The notes under the pieces: generated by a model
The model's input: the letters and a program-made list of their open reading frames with translations, nothing else
Databases searched by the model: none
What the model was told of the DNA's origin: nothing
Made by a program: the position numbers and the translations under genes
Shown here: positions 56,212 through 64,000 of the stretch, piece after piece
Numbering within the stretch: position 1 is the first letter of the stretch
Layout: each line of letters opens with the position of its first letter
NCBI GenBank assembly: GCA_026913215.1
Contig: JAPTYK010000001.1
Coordinates: forward strand, 4,836,001 to 4,900,000
Source: Streptomyces diastatochromogenes
Lineage (GTDB): Bacteria; Actinomycetota; Actinomycetes; Streptomycetales; Streptomycetaceae
Reading direction: 5' to 3'
DNA length: 64,000 nt

Positions 56212-56606
56212 TCAGGGGCGGCGACCAGGGTGGTGTCCCCGGTCAGCGCCGCGGTGTGCGCGTCCATGCGCTCGGCGGCGAGGATCGCGGCGGCCGTGTC
56301 GGCCCGGGAGGCGGCGACGACCAGTGCGCGGCCCGCGAGGGCGTGCGCCCTGCGGTGCAGGTCCTGGGCGGGCGAACCGCTCAGTCCCGCGTGCCGCGCG
56401 GGCGGTGCGCCGCGCAGCCGCGCCACCTGCCGGGCGATGAGCTCGCCGGCTTCCGTCTCGCCCAGCTCGTCGGTGACGGCGAGCAGGGCGGCGAGGTGTC
56501 CGGCGAGCTGGATGTCCAGCTCCTCCTCGCGGGAGCGGTGCGGGTACGTGGCCTGGGCGTCGTCGGCCATCCGGTGGACCGACTTGGAGCGGATCGGTTC
56601 GTACAT
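56212..56606 (-). CDS. Conserved small actinobacterial protein
   Basis: About 131 residues, MYEPIRSKSVHRMADDAQAT. Helical, with HRSREEELDIQLAGHLAALL, AVTDELGETEAGELIARQVA and RALVVAASRADTAAAILAAE. Uncorrected, the frame runs to 56010 through a strong terminator hairpin; adding one C in the run before 56215 gives TTLVAAP and a TGA at 56212, which fits better. Cytoplasmic and of unknown function. It precedes the TelA operon on the same strand. Confidence 0.7.
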
Positions 56607-56706
56607 GGGGATGGCCTCCTGAGGTGCTCTGCGGCCATCCTAGCTTAGATTCGGTCTAAAGTTGAGTGTTGTCCGGAGTGACGGGCCGGAGCCGCCGGCA
56701 CGGGCG

Positions 56707-57917
56707 TCAGGGCTGGCTGTAGCCGTCCAGGAACCGGCCGATCCGCGTCACCGCGTCCGCCAGGTCCGCGGCCGCCGGCAGCGTGACGATCCGGAAGTGG
56801 TCGGGCTCGTGCCAGTTGAAGCCCGTCCGTGCACCACCATGATCTTCTCGGACCGCAGCAGGTCCAGGACCATCTGCCGGTCGTCCTTGATCTTGTAGAC
56901 GTTCGGGTCGAGGCGCGGGAAGAGGTACAGCGCGCCCTTCGGCTTCACGCACGTCACGCCCGGGATCTGCGTAAGCAGCTCGTACGCCGTGTCCCGCTGC
57001 TCCAGCAGCCGCCCGCCCGGCAGCACCAGGTCCTCGATCGACTGCCGGCCCTGGAGCGCGGCGGCCACCGCGTGCTGCGCCGGCATGTTCGCGCACAGGC
57101 GCATGTTGGCGAGGATCGTGAGGCCCTCGATGTACGAGGACGCGTGGTGCTTCGGACCGCAGACCGCGAGCCAGCCGGAGCGGAAACCCGCCACCCGGTA
57201 GTTCTTGCTCATCCCGTTGAAGGTGAGGACGAGGAGGTCGGGGGCGATCGCGGCGGTCGGCGTGTGCGTGGTGCCGTCGTAGAGGATCTTGTCGTAGATC
57301 TCGTCCGAGCAGACGACCAGGCCGTGCCGGCGGGCGATCTCCGTCAGCCCCCGCAGCATCTCGTCGTCGTAGACGGCGCCCGTCGGATTGTTCGGGTTGA
57401 TGATCACGATCGCCTTGGTGCGGTCCGTGATCTTCCGCTCGATGTCCGCGAGGTCCGGCATCCAGTCCGCCTGCTCGTCGCAGCGGTAGTGCACGGCCGT
57501 ACCGCCCGCGAGCGACACCGAGGCCGTCCACAGCGGATAGTCCGGGGCCGGGACGAGCACCTCGTCGCCGTCGTCGAGCAGAGCCTGCATCGACATCTGG
57601 ATCAGCTCCGAGACGCCGTTGCCGAGGTAGATGTCCTCGACGGAGAGCGGGATGCCCTTGGTCTCGTAGTGGCTCATCACCGCCCGGCGGGCCGAGAGCA
57701 GCCCCTTCGCGTCGCCGTAGCCGTGCGCCTCGGAGAGGTTGCGCAGCACGTCTTCCAGGATGGCGGGCGGGCACTCGAAGCCGAAGGCGGCCGGATTGCC
57801 CGTGTTCAGCTTGAGGATGCGGTGACCCGCGGCTTCGAGCCGCATCGCCTCTTCGAGCACCGGACCCCGGATTTCGTAACAGACGTTGGCGAGCTTCGTG
57901 GACTGGATCACCTGCAT
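56707..57917 (-). CDS. PLP-dependent aminotransferase, AlaT-like
   Basis: About 403 residues, MQVIQSTKLANVCYEIRGPV. Fold-type I class I/II aminotransferase: LKLNTGNPAAFGFECP, YLGNGVSELIQMSMQALLDD, IINPNNPTGAVY, the PLP lysine in FNGMSKNYRVAGFRSGW, and HEPDHFRIVTLPAAADL at the C-terminus. AlaT-type enzymes make alanine from pyruvate and glutamate and may take valine or 2-oxoisovalerate. One indel near 56822 joins VHGRAS to GFNWHEPD. No operon partner. Confidence 0.9.
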
Positions 57918-58043
57918 GACGAGAGCTTACGGCGGTGAGGTCCGCGACGCGGCGTGTTTTGGGACACGTCGGACAGCGGGGCGGCCGCGCCGGCGTGTGA
58001 CCCGGATCGCATCGGCGGTGACGTGCTCCCTACAATCCGCCCC

Positions 58044-58621
58044 ATGAGCCACCACGACCCCGGAGCCGCCCGACCCCGGCGCGACCGCCGCCGCCACGCC
58101 CCGCACGCCGGGGCCGCGGAGCGCTGTGGCTGCTCGCCGGGGAGGGGTCGCCGTCCTCGGGCTCGTCGCCGCGCTGCTCGCGGGCGGCCCCGGCAAGAGC
58201 GGCGGCTCACGGCCCCCGCCGAGGGCGGGGCGGACGGACCGCCCGCGATGATCCAGGCCGACCCCTCGGACGGCACGGCGGACTCCTCCGGCTCCTCCGC
58301 CTCCCCGGGCTCCTCGGGCGGCGCCACCTCCGCGCCCGGCGGTACGACCCCGTCCGCGCCGCCCACCGCGAAGACCAAGGACACCGCTGCTCCGTCCGGG
58401 GCCGCGACCACCGCCCCGGACGCCCCGCCGTCCCCACCGCCACCGCCCAGGGCGACGGCGACCGGCCCGCCAAGCCGGGCAGGGGCGGGGCCTCGGCAGG
58501 AAGCCCCGGTAGCGGGGCTCCCGCCCGAGGGGCTCCGGCGCGAACCCGCGCCGCCCGCCGCCGGAGCTCTCGTGCGCAGGGGCCCCGGTCTCGAATCGGG
58601 GACCCCGGGCGGTCGGGATAG
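58044..58621 (+). CDS. Hypothetical membrane protein with low-complexity tail (frameshifted)
   Basis: About 193 residues if frames are joined: MSHHDPGAARPRRDRR, one membrane helix (GVAVLGLVAALLAGG in a shifted frame) and a Ser/Gly/Pro/Thr-rich extracytoplasmic tail (SSGSSASPGSSGGATSAPGG). At least four indels are required, and the end at TAG 58621 is a guess. It lies just upstream of the GT-C gene. I recognise no domain. Confidence 0.4.
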
Positions 58622-58632
58622 GTTGGCACGTC

Positions 58633-60225
58633 ATGTGGGTTCTCAGTGCTTCCGGATGCCGATGGCTGGGCGCGGGCGGGTCGCTCGCCGTCGCCGTGGG
58701 CGGGTACGCGGCCGGCACCCTGCCGGTCCTCGGCGGCGGGCCGCTGTGGGAGCCGCGCGGCTCCGCCCTCACCCTCGCCGGAGCCGTCCTCGCGTACCTC
58801 GGCCTGACCCTCCTCGTCGCCGCCTGGTGGCGCTACGGCGTCCTCCTCGCCCGCGGCCTGCGGCACGGCGTCCTCGCCACCCTCGCCTGCTGGACCGCGC
58901 CGCTGCTCCTCGCCCCGCCGCTGCACAGCGCCGACGTCTACAGCTACATCGCCCAGGGCGCGATGGTCCTCGAAGGCCACGACGTCTACGGGGCCGGGCC
59001 CGCCGTCCTCGGCCCCGGCGACCTCGGCGCCGACGCGGCGGCGAGCGTCGGCGGCAACTGGACCCACACCCCGCCCCGTACGGACCCGCCTTCCTCCTCC
59101 TCGCCGCCGGCGTCGTGAAACTGACCGGCGGGCGGTCCTGCCCGCCGTCCTCGGCATACGGCTGATCGCCCTCGGCGCGCTCGCCCTGATCGTCTGGGCG
59201 GTCCGAGGGTTCGGCGGAGGCGAGGGCGGAGACGCAGACAGTGGCAGTGGCAGTGGCAGTGGCAGTGGCAGAGGCGGTGGCGCGCTCTGGCTCGCCGCCC
59301 TCAACCCGCTGCTCCTCCTCCACGTCGTCGGCGGCATGCACAACGACGGCCTGATGATCGGCCTCATGCTCGGCGGCGTCCTCCTCGCCACGCGCGGGCG
59401 ATGGGTCCTCGGCAGCGTCCTCGTCGGCCTCGCGATGATGATCAAGTCCCCGGCGGCGGTGGCCCTGCTCTTCATCGGCGTCCTCCTCGCGCGCGGCGGC
59501 GGCGTCCGGGCGCTGCTGAAGGGCTCGTCCTGCCCGGGGCCGTCGCGGGGGCGGTGGCGGCGGGGGCGTCGGTCCTCGCCGGGACCGGTTTCGGCTGGCT
59601 GCGGACCCAGAGCGTGGCCGCCGCCATCCACACCCCCTTGTCGCTGACGAGCGACCTCGGGCTCGGACTCGGGCTGCTCTTCGGGGGCGAGGCCGAGCCC
59701 GTGAAGGGCGTCGTCCAGAAGCTGGGGCTGCTGCTCGCCGTCGTGGTCGTCATGGCGCTCGCCTGGCGGGCGTACCGGGGGCGGATCGATCCCGTCCTCG
59801 GCCTCGGGCTCTCGTTGGTGGCCCTCGTCGCGCTCTCGCCGATGGTGCAGCCGTGGTACCTGCTGTGGGGGACGGTCGTGGTCGCGGCGGTCGCCTGGCG
59901 GGGGCGGGCGGGGCAGGTCCTCGCCGTGCTGTCGGCCGCGCTCGTGTACGAGACGCAGCCGTCGGGGCACACGCCTTGGTACGGGTTCGTGCTGGCGGGT
60001 CTGGTGCTGGGGCTCGGGGTCCTGTGGGCGCGGCGGGAGCCGTGGACGGCCTCCGGGTCCGGCGGCACCGTGGACGTGCCGGTCCAGTGGGCGCCGGGTG
60101 GTGGGGCGGAGGCGCCCGCGAAGGCGCCGTTCCGTCGCGCCCGCCCGTTCCGCCCCAGCCGAACGACCGCCCCCGACGGGGAGACCGCCGCCCGTGACTC
60201 AGCGGAGGTCCGTCCGCCGCACTGA
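58633..60225 (+). CDS. GT-C polyprenol-phosphomannose-dependent mannosyltransferase-like (MptB type)
   Basis: About 532 residues, MWVLSASGCRWLGAGGSLAV. Many membrane helices; the GT-C loop motif HSADVYSYIAQGAMVLEGHD near residue 97, GNWTHTP then APYGPAFLLLAAGVV, LNPLLLLHVVGGMHNDGLMI, and ALSPMVQPWYLLWGTVVVAA. These match polyprenol-phosphate-mannose alpha-1,6-mannosyltransferases that build envelope lipoglycans. Frame changes near 59078, 59135 and 59523. A Ser-Gly stretch inside a loop comes from a hexamer repeat. The C-terminus is basic and disordered. Confidence 0.82.
59239..59268 (+). repeat. Five CAGTGG hexamers
   Basis: Five exact copies plus one CAGAGG encode a Ser-Gly run in a loop of the GT-C protein. 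The unit keeps the reading frame whatever the copy number. Confidence 0.85.
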
Positions 60226-61804
60226 GCGGCCCGCCAGGACGTCCGTCCTCTGCCCGTCCTCCATGACGAACCTCCCGTCGACCAGGACGTGCGGGATGCC
60301 CACCGGGAGGGTGCGGGGTTCTCGTACGTGGCGCCCGAGGCGACCGTCGTCGGGTCGAAGAGGACGAGGTCCGCCACGTAGCCCTCGCGGACGAGGCCCC
60401 GGTCGGGGAGGCGGAGGCGGGCGGCGGGGCGGGAGGTGAGGTGGGCGACGCACTCCTCCAGGGAGAGGACGCCGAGCTCGCGGACGTACCGGCCCAGGTA
60501 CTCGGGAAACGTGCCGTACGCGCGCGGGTGCGGCTTGAGGCCCTGGAGGATGCCGTCCGAGCCGCCCGTGTGCACCCGGTGGCGCATGATCGTCCGGACG
60601 TTCTCCTCGTGGCCGACGTGCTGGAGGATCGTCGTGCCCAGCCGGTCGTCGAGGAGGAGGCGGCGGGCGGTGGCCCAGCCGTCCACGCGGCGGCCGACGT
60701 GCTCCGTCAGGCCCGGGTCCGTGACGCCCGAGACCTCGATCGTCGCCCAGTCGACCGGCACGCCGTGGCAGCCGTCGGAGCCGAGCTCCTCCAGGTGGTG
60801 CCGGACGCGCTCGGCCGTCGCGTCGTCCCGCAGGCGGGCCAGGGCCGCCTCCGGGCCGCCCTCGCTCGCCCAGCTCGGGAGCAGCGCGAGCAGGGTCGTG
60901 CTGCCCGGGGTGTAGGGGTAGGTGTCGAGGCTGATGTCGGCGCCCGCGTCGAGGGCCCCGTCGAGGAGGGCCAGGAGCTCCGGGGCCCGGCCCTCGTTCA
61001 CGCCGAAGTTCATGGTGGCGTGGGCCAGGTGCAGGGCGCAGCCCGCCTCCCGGGTGAGGGCCACCATCTCCTCGTACGCGCGCAGCGCCCCCGCCCCGTA
61101 CGAGCGGTGGTGCGGGCAGTAGTAGCCGCCGTACTCCGCGACGACCCGGCACAGCGCGGTGAGCTCGGAGTCCGGCGCGTACATGCCGGGGGTGTAGGTG
61201 AGGCCGGAGGACATGCCGACCGCGCCCTGTGCGAGTCCTTCGGCGACGAGCCGGCGCATCCGGTCCAGCTCGGGCTCCGTCGCCGGCCGGTCCTCCCAGC
61301 CCATCGCGTACATCCGGACCGTGCCCTGGGGGACGAGGTAGGCGGCGTTGACCGCGATCCCCCGGCCCCCGTGCGCCCGGTCGAGGCGGTCCAGGTACTC
61401 GCCGACCGTGCGCCAGTCGAAGTCGACGGTCGTGTCCCCGGGCGCACCGCCGTTCCAGCCGGTGATCGCCCGGCGGACCTCGGCGAGCGTGCGGTCGTCG
61501 ACGGGGGCGTACGACAGGCCGTCCTGGCCCAGGACCTCCAGGGTCACGCCCTGCGCGGCCTTCGCGCTGTGGTCCGGGTCGCGGAGCAGCGCGAGGTCGC
61601 TGTGGGCGTGCATGTCGATGAAGCCGGGGAGAGGACGAGGCCCTCGGCGTCCAGGACGCGGCGGGCCGTCGGGCGCTGGCAGCCGGCGGCCGCGGCCTCC
61701 TTGACGATCGAGACGATCCGGCCGCCCTCGACGCCGACGTCGGCCCGGTAGGAGTCGCCGCCGCTGCCGTCGACGACCTCCGCGTCACGGAAGACGAGGT
61801 CCAT
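60199..61804 (-). CDS. N-acyl-D-amino-acid deacylase (D-aminoacylase)
   Basis: About 535 residues, an amidohydrolase that hydrolyses N-acyl-D-amino acids. Start MDLVFRDAEVVDGSGG. Metal ligands lie in GFIDMHAHSD (shifted frame near 61630), LEVLGQDGLSYAP, HLAHATMNFG, TILQHVGHEENV and GSDGI, with the family end KPHPRAYGTFPEYLGRYVRE. One further shift near 60320 leads to HVLVDGRFVMEDGQRTDVL. It follows the deaminase gene by 17 bases, so the two form one operon. The 3' end overlaps the GT-C gene tail. Confidence 0.9.
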
Positions 61805-61821
61805 GTCCCTGCCCCCTGCTC

Positions 61822-63093
61822 CTAGAAGAACGTGCGGATGTGGTCGACCACCGTGCCGTCCGCCTCGACGACCGGGATCAGCTGCCACTTGTCGAAGATC
61901 GTGCAGGGGTGGGACAGGCCCATCCCCACCCAGTCGCCGACCTCCAGGGCCGCGTCCGGTCCGGTGGCGAGCCAGGCGTGCTGGTCGGAGAGGCCCGTGA
62001 CGGTGATGCCCTCCGCGGGGCGGATCTCACCCGTGCGGGCGTCGCGGACCACCTGCGCCTCCGGGAGGTGCAGGTCGTGGGCGGCGTCGCGCTTGCCCGC
62101 GTTGGTGAAGGCCTGCCCGTCGGTGGGCCGGGAGACGACCTGCGACCAGAGGCGGAACGCGGGCTGGAGCGCGCCCTCCTCGGGGATCCGGTTGAAGGGG
62201 GTGCGGTTGCGGTACTGGCCGTCGTCGTGGGAGACGTACGCGCCGGAGCGCAGCAGCTTCAGGACCGGGAGGGAGAAGCCGGGGATCTCCGCGAAGACCT
62301 CGGCGACCGTGTCGAACCACTCGCTGCCGCCCGCGCTCACGACGATCTCGCCGATGGCGGGGTCGAAGCGGCCTGCCTCGTCGAAGTCGGCGGCGAGCCC
62401 GACGAGCCGGTGCAGCCACTCCCGCACGCCGTCGGCGTCCGCGCCGGGCATCGTGCCTCGTACCCGGCGACGCCGACGAGCCGCAGGGTGGAGGCGGCCG
62501 CGACGGCGTCGGCGACGGCCGCGCACTCCGCCTCGGTCCGTACGCCCGTCCGCCCGGTCGCGCCGGCGGCCAGCTCGACGACGACGTCCACGGGGCGGCC
62601 CGCGCCGCCGCCCGCAGGGCCTCGTCCATCAGCTCGACGCCGCGCACGGAGTCGACGTAGCAGATGAGGCGGAAGCCGGGTCGGCGTCCAGCTCGGCGGC
62701 GAGCCAGCGCAGCGCGACCGGGTCGACGACCTCGTTCGCCAGGAAGATCCGGGCGATGCCGTGGGCGCGGTAGACGCGGGCCTGGTGCGGGACGGCGGCG
62801 GTGATGCCCCAGGCGCCGTGCTCCAGCTGCCGGTCGAAGAGCTGGGGGGCCATGGAGGTCTTGCCGTGCGGGGCGAAGGCCAGGCCGTGCCGCTCGGCGT
62901 ACGTCTCCAGGAGCCGCAGGTTGTGCTCGACGGACTCGGCCGAGAGCGCGAGCACCGGGGTCGTGTAGCCGCCGGTGAAGAGGCTGCGCCGCTGGGCGGA
63001 GAGCTCGCCGACGGTCAGGCCCTCGGCGTCCGGCGGCAGGGCCTTGAAGCGGTGGTCGACGCGCTCGTTCGCCAGATCGGGCGTTCGCGGCAT
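61822..63093 (-). CDS. D-serine/D-threonine deaminase-like PLP enzyme (alanine racemase N-terminal fold)
   Basis: About 425 residues, MPRTPDLANERVDHRFKALP. N-terminal PLP barrel with the likely PLP lysine in FAPHGKTSMAPQLFD, VDVVVELAAGATGRTGVRTE, and EIVVSAGGSEWFD. The C-terminal beta domain carries the metal site: GAYVSHDDGQYRNRTPFNRI and VGMGLSHPCTIFDKW, as in D-threonine aldolase/D-serine dehydratase proteins with a His-x-Cys pair. Frame changes near 62680, 62605 and 62460. With the deacylase it forms a D-amino-acid catabolic unit. Confidence 0.88.
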
Positions 63094-63111
63094 GAGGCCT
63101 CCTCGTCGGGG

Positions 63112-63132
63112 GCGTTGCGTGTGGTGCAACGC
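63112..63132. promoter_or_regulatory. Inverted repeat, candidate operator of the D-amino-acid genes
   Basis: GCGTTGC-GTGTGGT-GCAACGC, 7-bp perfect arms, 18 bases before the deaminase ATG, immediately followed by GCGC-ATT-GCGC. It lies in the divergent gap with the PfkB gene. Spacing would suit an IclR- or GntR-type dimer; no regulator is in view. Confidence 0.5.
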
Positions 63133-63232
63133 GCATTGCGCATAGTGCTCAGGGCTGTCTAACATCCGGGCCGAGGCGGGGTCAATGGACCCCGTCGACG
63201 GACCGGTACGACGAGTCTGAGGGAGCGCGAGA

Positions 63233-64000
63233 GTGAGCGGACCAGCGCCCGTCGTTCCGACCACGGACATCGCCCCGGCCTCGGGCGTCACCCCGAGCCC
63301 GGATGACGCCCTGAGCCCGGACGTCGTCCCGGCCCCGGATGTCACCCTGAGCCCGGATGTCGTCCCGGCCTCGGATGTCGCCCCGGCCTCGGGTGTCACC
63401 CTGAGCCCGGATGTCGTCCCGGCCCCGGACGTCATCCGTGCCCCGGACGTCGTCTGTCTCGGTGAGTCCATGGTCGCCTTCCTGCCCTCCCGGCCGGGCC
63501 GCCTCGCCGACGTCCCGTCCTTCGCGCGGGCGGTCGGCGGTGCCGAGTCCAACGTCGCCTGCGCGCTCGCCGCCGCCGGGCACCGGGTCCGCTGGGTCGG
63601 GCGGGTCGGCCGTGACGGCTTCGGTGACCACCTCGTCGACACGATCGCGGCGCACGGCGTCGACGTCACCGCCGTCGGCCGCGACCCGCACCGGCCGACC
63701 GGCGTCTACTTCCGTACGGACGAGGACCGGGCCACCGACGCCCACGAGGTCGTCTACTACCGGGCGGGCTCCGCCGCCTCCGCGATGTCGCCCGCGACCG
63801 TCCTGTACGCCTCCGTCGCCGGCGCCCGGATCCTCCACCTCACCGGCATCACCGCCGCGCTCTCGGCGGACTGCTCGCTCTGCTGCGGGACTCACGGCCC
63901 TGCGCCCCGGGCGCCCGCTGGTGTCCTTCGACGTGAACCACCGGCCGGGGCTGTGGCGCGACGGCCGCGCCCCGGGGTGCTCCTCGAACTGGCCCGCCGG
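63233..64000 (+). CDS. PfkB-family sugar kinase with repetitive N-terminal extension (3' end outside window)
   Basis: Start GTG at 63233 (VSGPAPVVPTTDIAPASGVT). The first 75 residues are a repeat of D-V-V-P-A-P and L-S-P-D-V units not typical of the family. The kinase begins VVCLGESMVAFLPSRPGRLA, with GGAESNVACALAAAGHRVRW, VGRVGRDGFGDHLVDTIAAH and TGVYFRTDEDRATDAHEVVY, like 2-keto-3-deoxygluconate kinases. The C-terminal ATP site is beyond the window. Shifts near 63868 and 63885 disturb the frame. Divergent from the deaminase operon, as often seen beside D-amino-acid genes. Confidence 0.82.
   Translation, partial: MSGPAPVVPTTDIAPASGVTPSPDDALSPDVVPAPDVTLSPDVVPASDVAPASGVTLSPDVVPAPDVIRAPDVVCLGESMVAFLPSRPGRLADVPSFARAVGGAESNVACALAAAGHRVRWVGRVGRDGFGDHLVDTIAAHGVDVTAVGRDPHRPTGVYFRTDEDRATDAHEVVYYRAGSAASAMSPATVLYASVAGARILHLTGITAALSADCSLCCGTHGPAPRAPAGVLRREPPAGAVARRPRPGVLLELARR
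63270..63450 (+). repeat. Imperfect repeats encoding D-V-x-P-A-P / S-P-D-V
   Basis: About ten imperfect 15-18 bp units of the type CCGGATGTCGTCCCGGCC in the 5' part of the PfkB gene. All keep the frame. Confidence 0.8.

Noticed and set aside
63182..63895. Minus-strand open frame of 237 residues with DDVRGRDDIRAQG repeats
   Set aside because: Antisense of the PfkB gene and its repetitive N-terminus; the plus strand has clear kinase motifs.

Overview
The window is very GC-rich, uses GTG and TTG starts freely, and carries short chaplins, rodlins, melC1/melC2 tyrosinase, mycothiol S-conjugate amidase (mca), a GTP-type PEP carboxykinase and ECF-like and MarR regulators. Together these point firmly to a Streptomyces chromosome. 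I see no rRNA, tRNA, CRISPR array, phage, transposase or replication origin. Many genes are split by single-base gaps, mostly inside C or G runs. I read these as homopolymer errors in an uncorrected long-read assembly rather than real mutations, so I give whole-gene spans and say where the frame must change.

Layout. 1-13.4 kb: housekeeping and accessory genes: the end of an alcohol dehydrogenase, a DUF1330 protein, an msrA 3' remnant and a real msrA, an M48 protease between two paralogous unknown proteins, metB, a sigma-like factor with a small membrane protein, a MarR regulator, threonine dehydratase, an HTH protein and a DrrAB-type ABC exporter. 13.4-18.2 kb: two tandem Ser/Thr kinases with extracytoplasmic PQQ-like propellers. 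18.3-22.7 kb: greA, a DUF4307 protein, mca, a small membrane protein and a DUF255 thioredoxin-fold protein.

22.8-48.1 kb is a cell-surface developmental island. It holds three rodlins, three short chaplins, an LCP ligase, an ATP-grasp/flavoprotein pair, two GH26-like secreted proteins (one with 28 EPKP repeats), a tightly coupled exopolysaccharide operon (small protein, GT4, phosphoglycosyltransferase, Wzy, flippase, deacetylase, GT4, Wzz-like, GNAT/FemAB-like), three unknown small secreted proteins, a sortase-anchored histidine-rich (TGHP)n protein, melC2/melC1, a DUF5949 protein and a VKOR-type disulfide oxidase. All three rodlins and two of the three chaplins are preceded by close matches to the sigma-BldN promoter (CGTAAC-N16-CGTTGA). 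This suggests that the polysaccharide, its anchoring, the hydrophobic sheath and melanin are made together during aerial growth.

48-64 kb: a TetR regulator with a haemolysin-III/PAQR protein, PEP carboxykinase, a four-gene overlapping operon (solute-binding-like protein, TelA, lipoprotein with binding and VWA domains, small membrane protein), a conserved small protein, an AlaT-type aminotransferase, a GT-C mannosyltransferase, and a D-amino-acid catabolic set (N-acyl-D-amino-acid deacylase, D-serine/threonine deaminase-like enzyme, divergent PfkB kinase) around a 7-bp-arm inverted repeat. From memory, the flanks (metB-mca and trhA-pck) match one S. coelicolor region and the chaplin/rodlin/mel island matches a different one, so the island may be relocated here.
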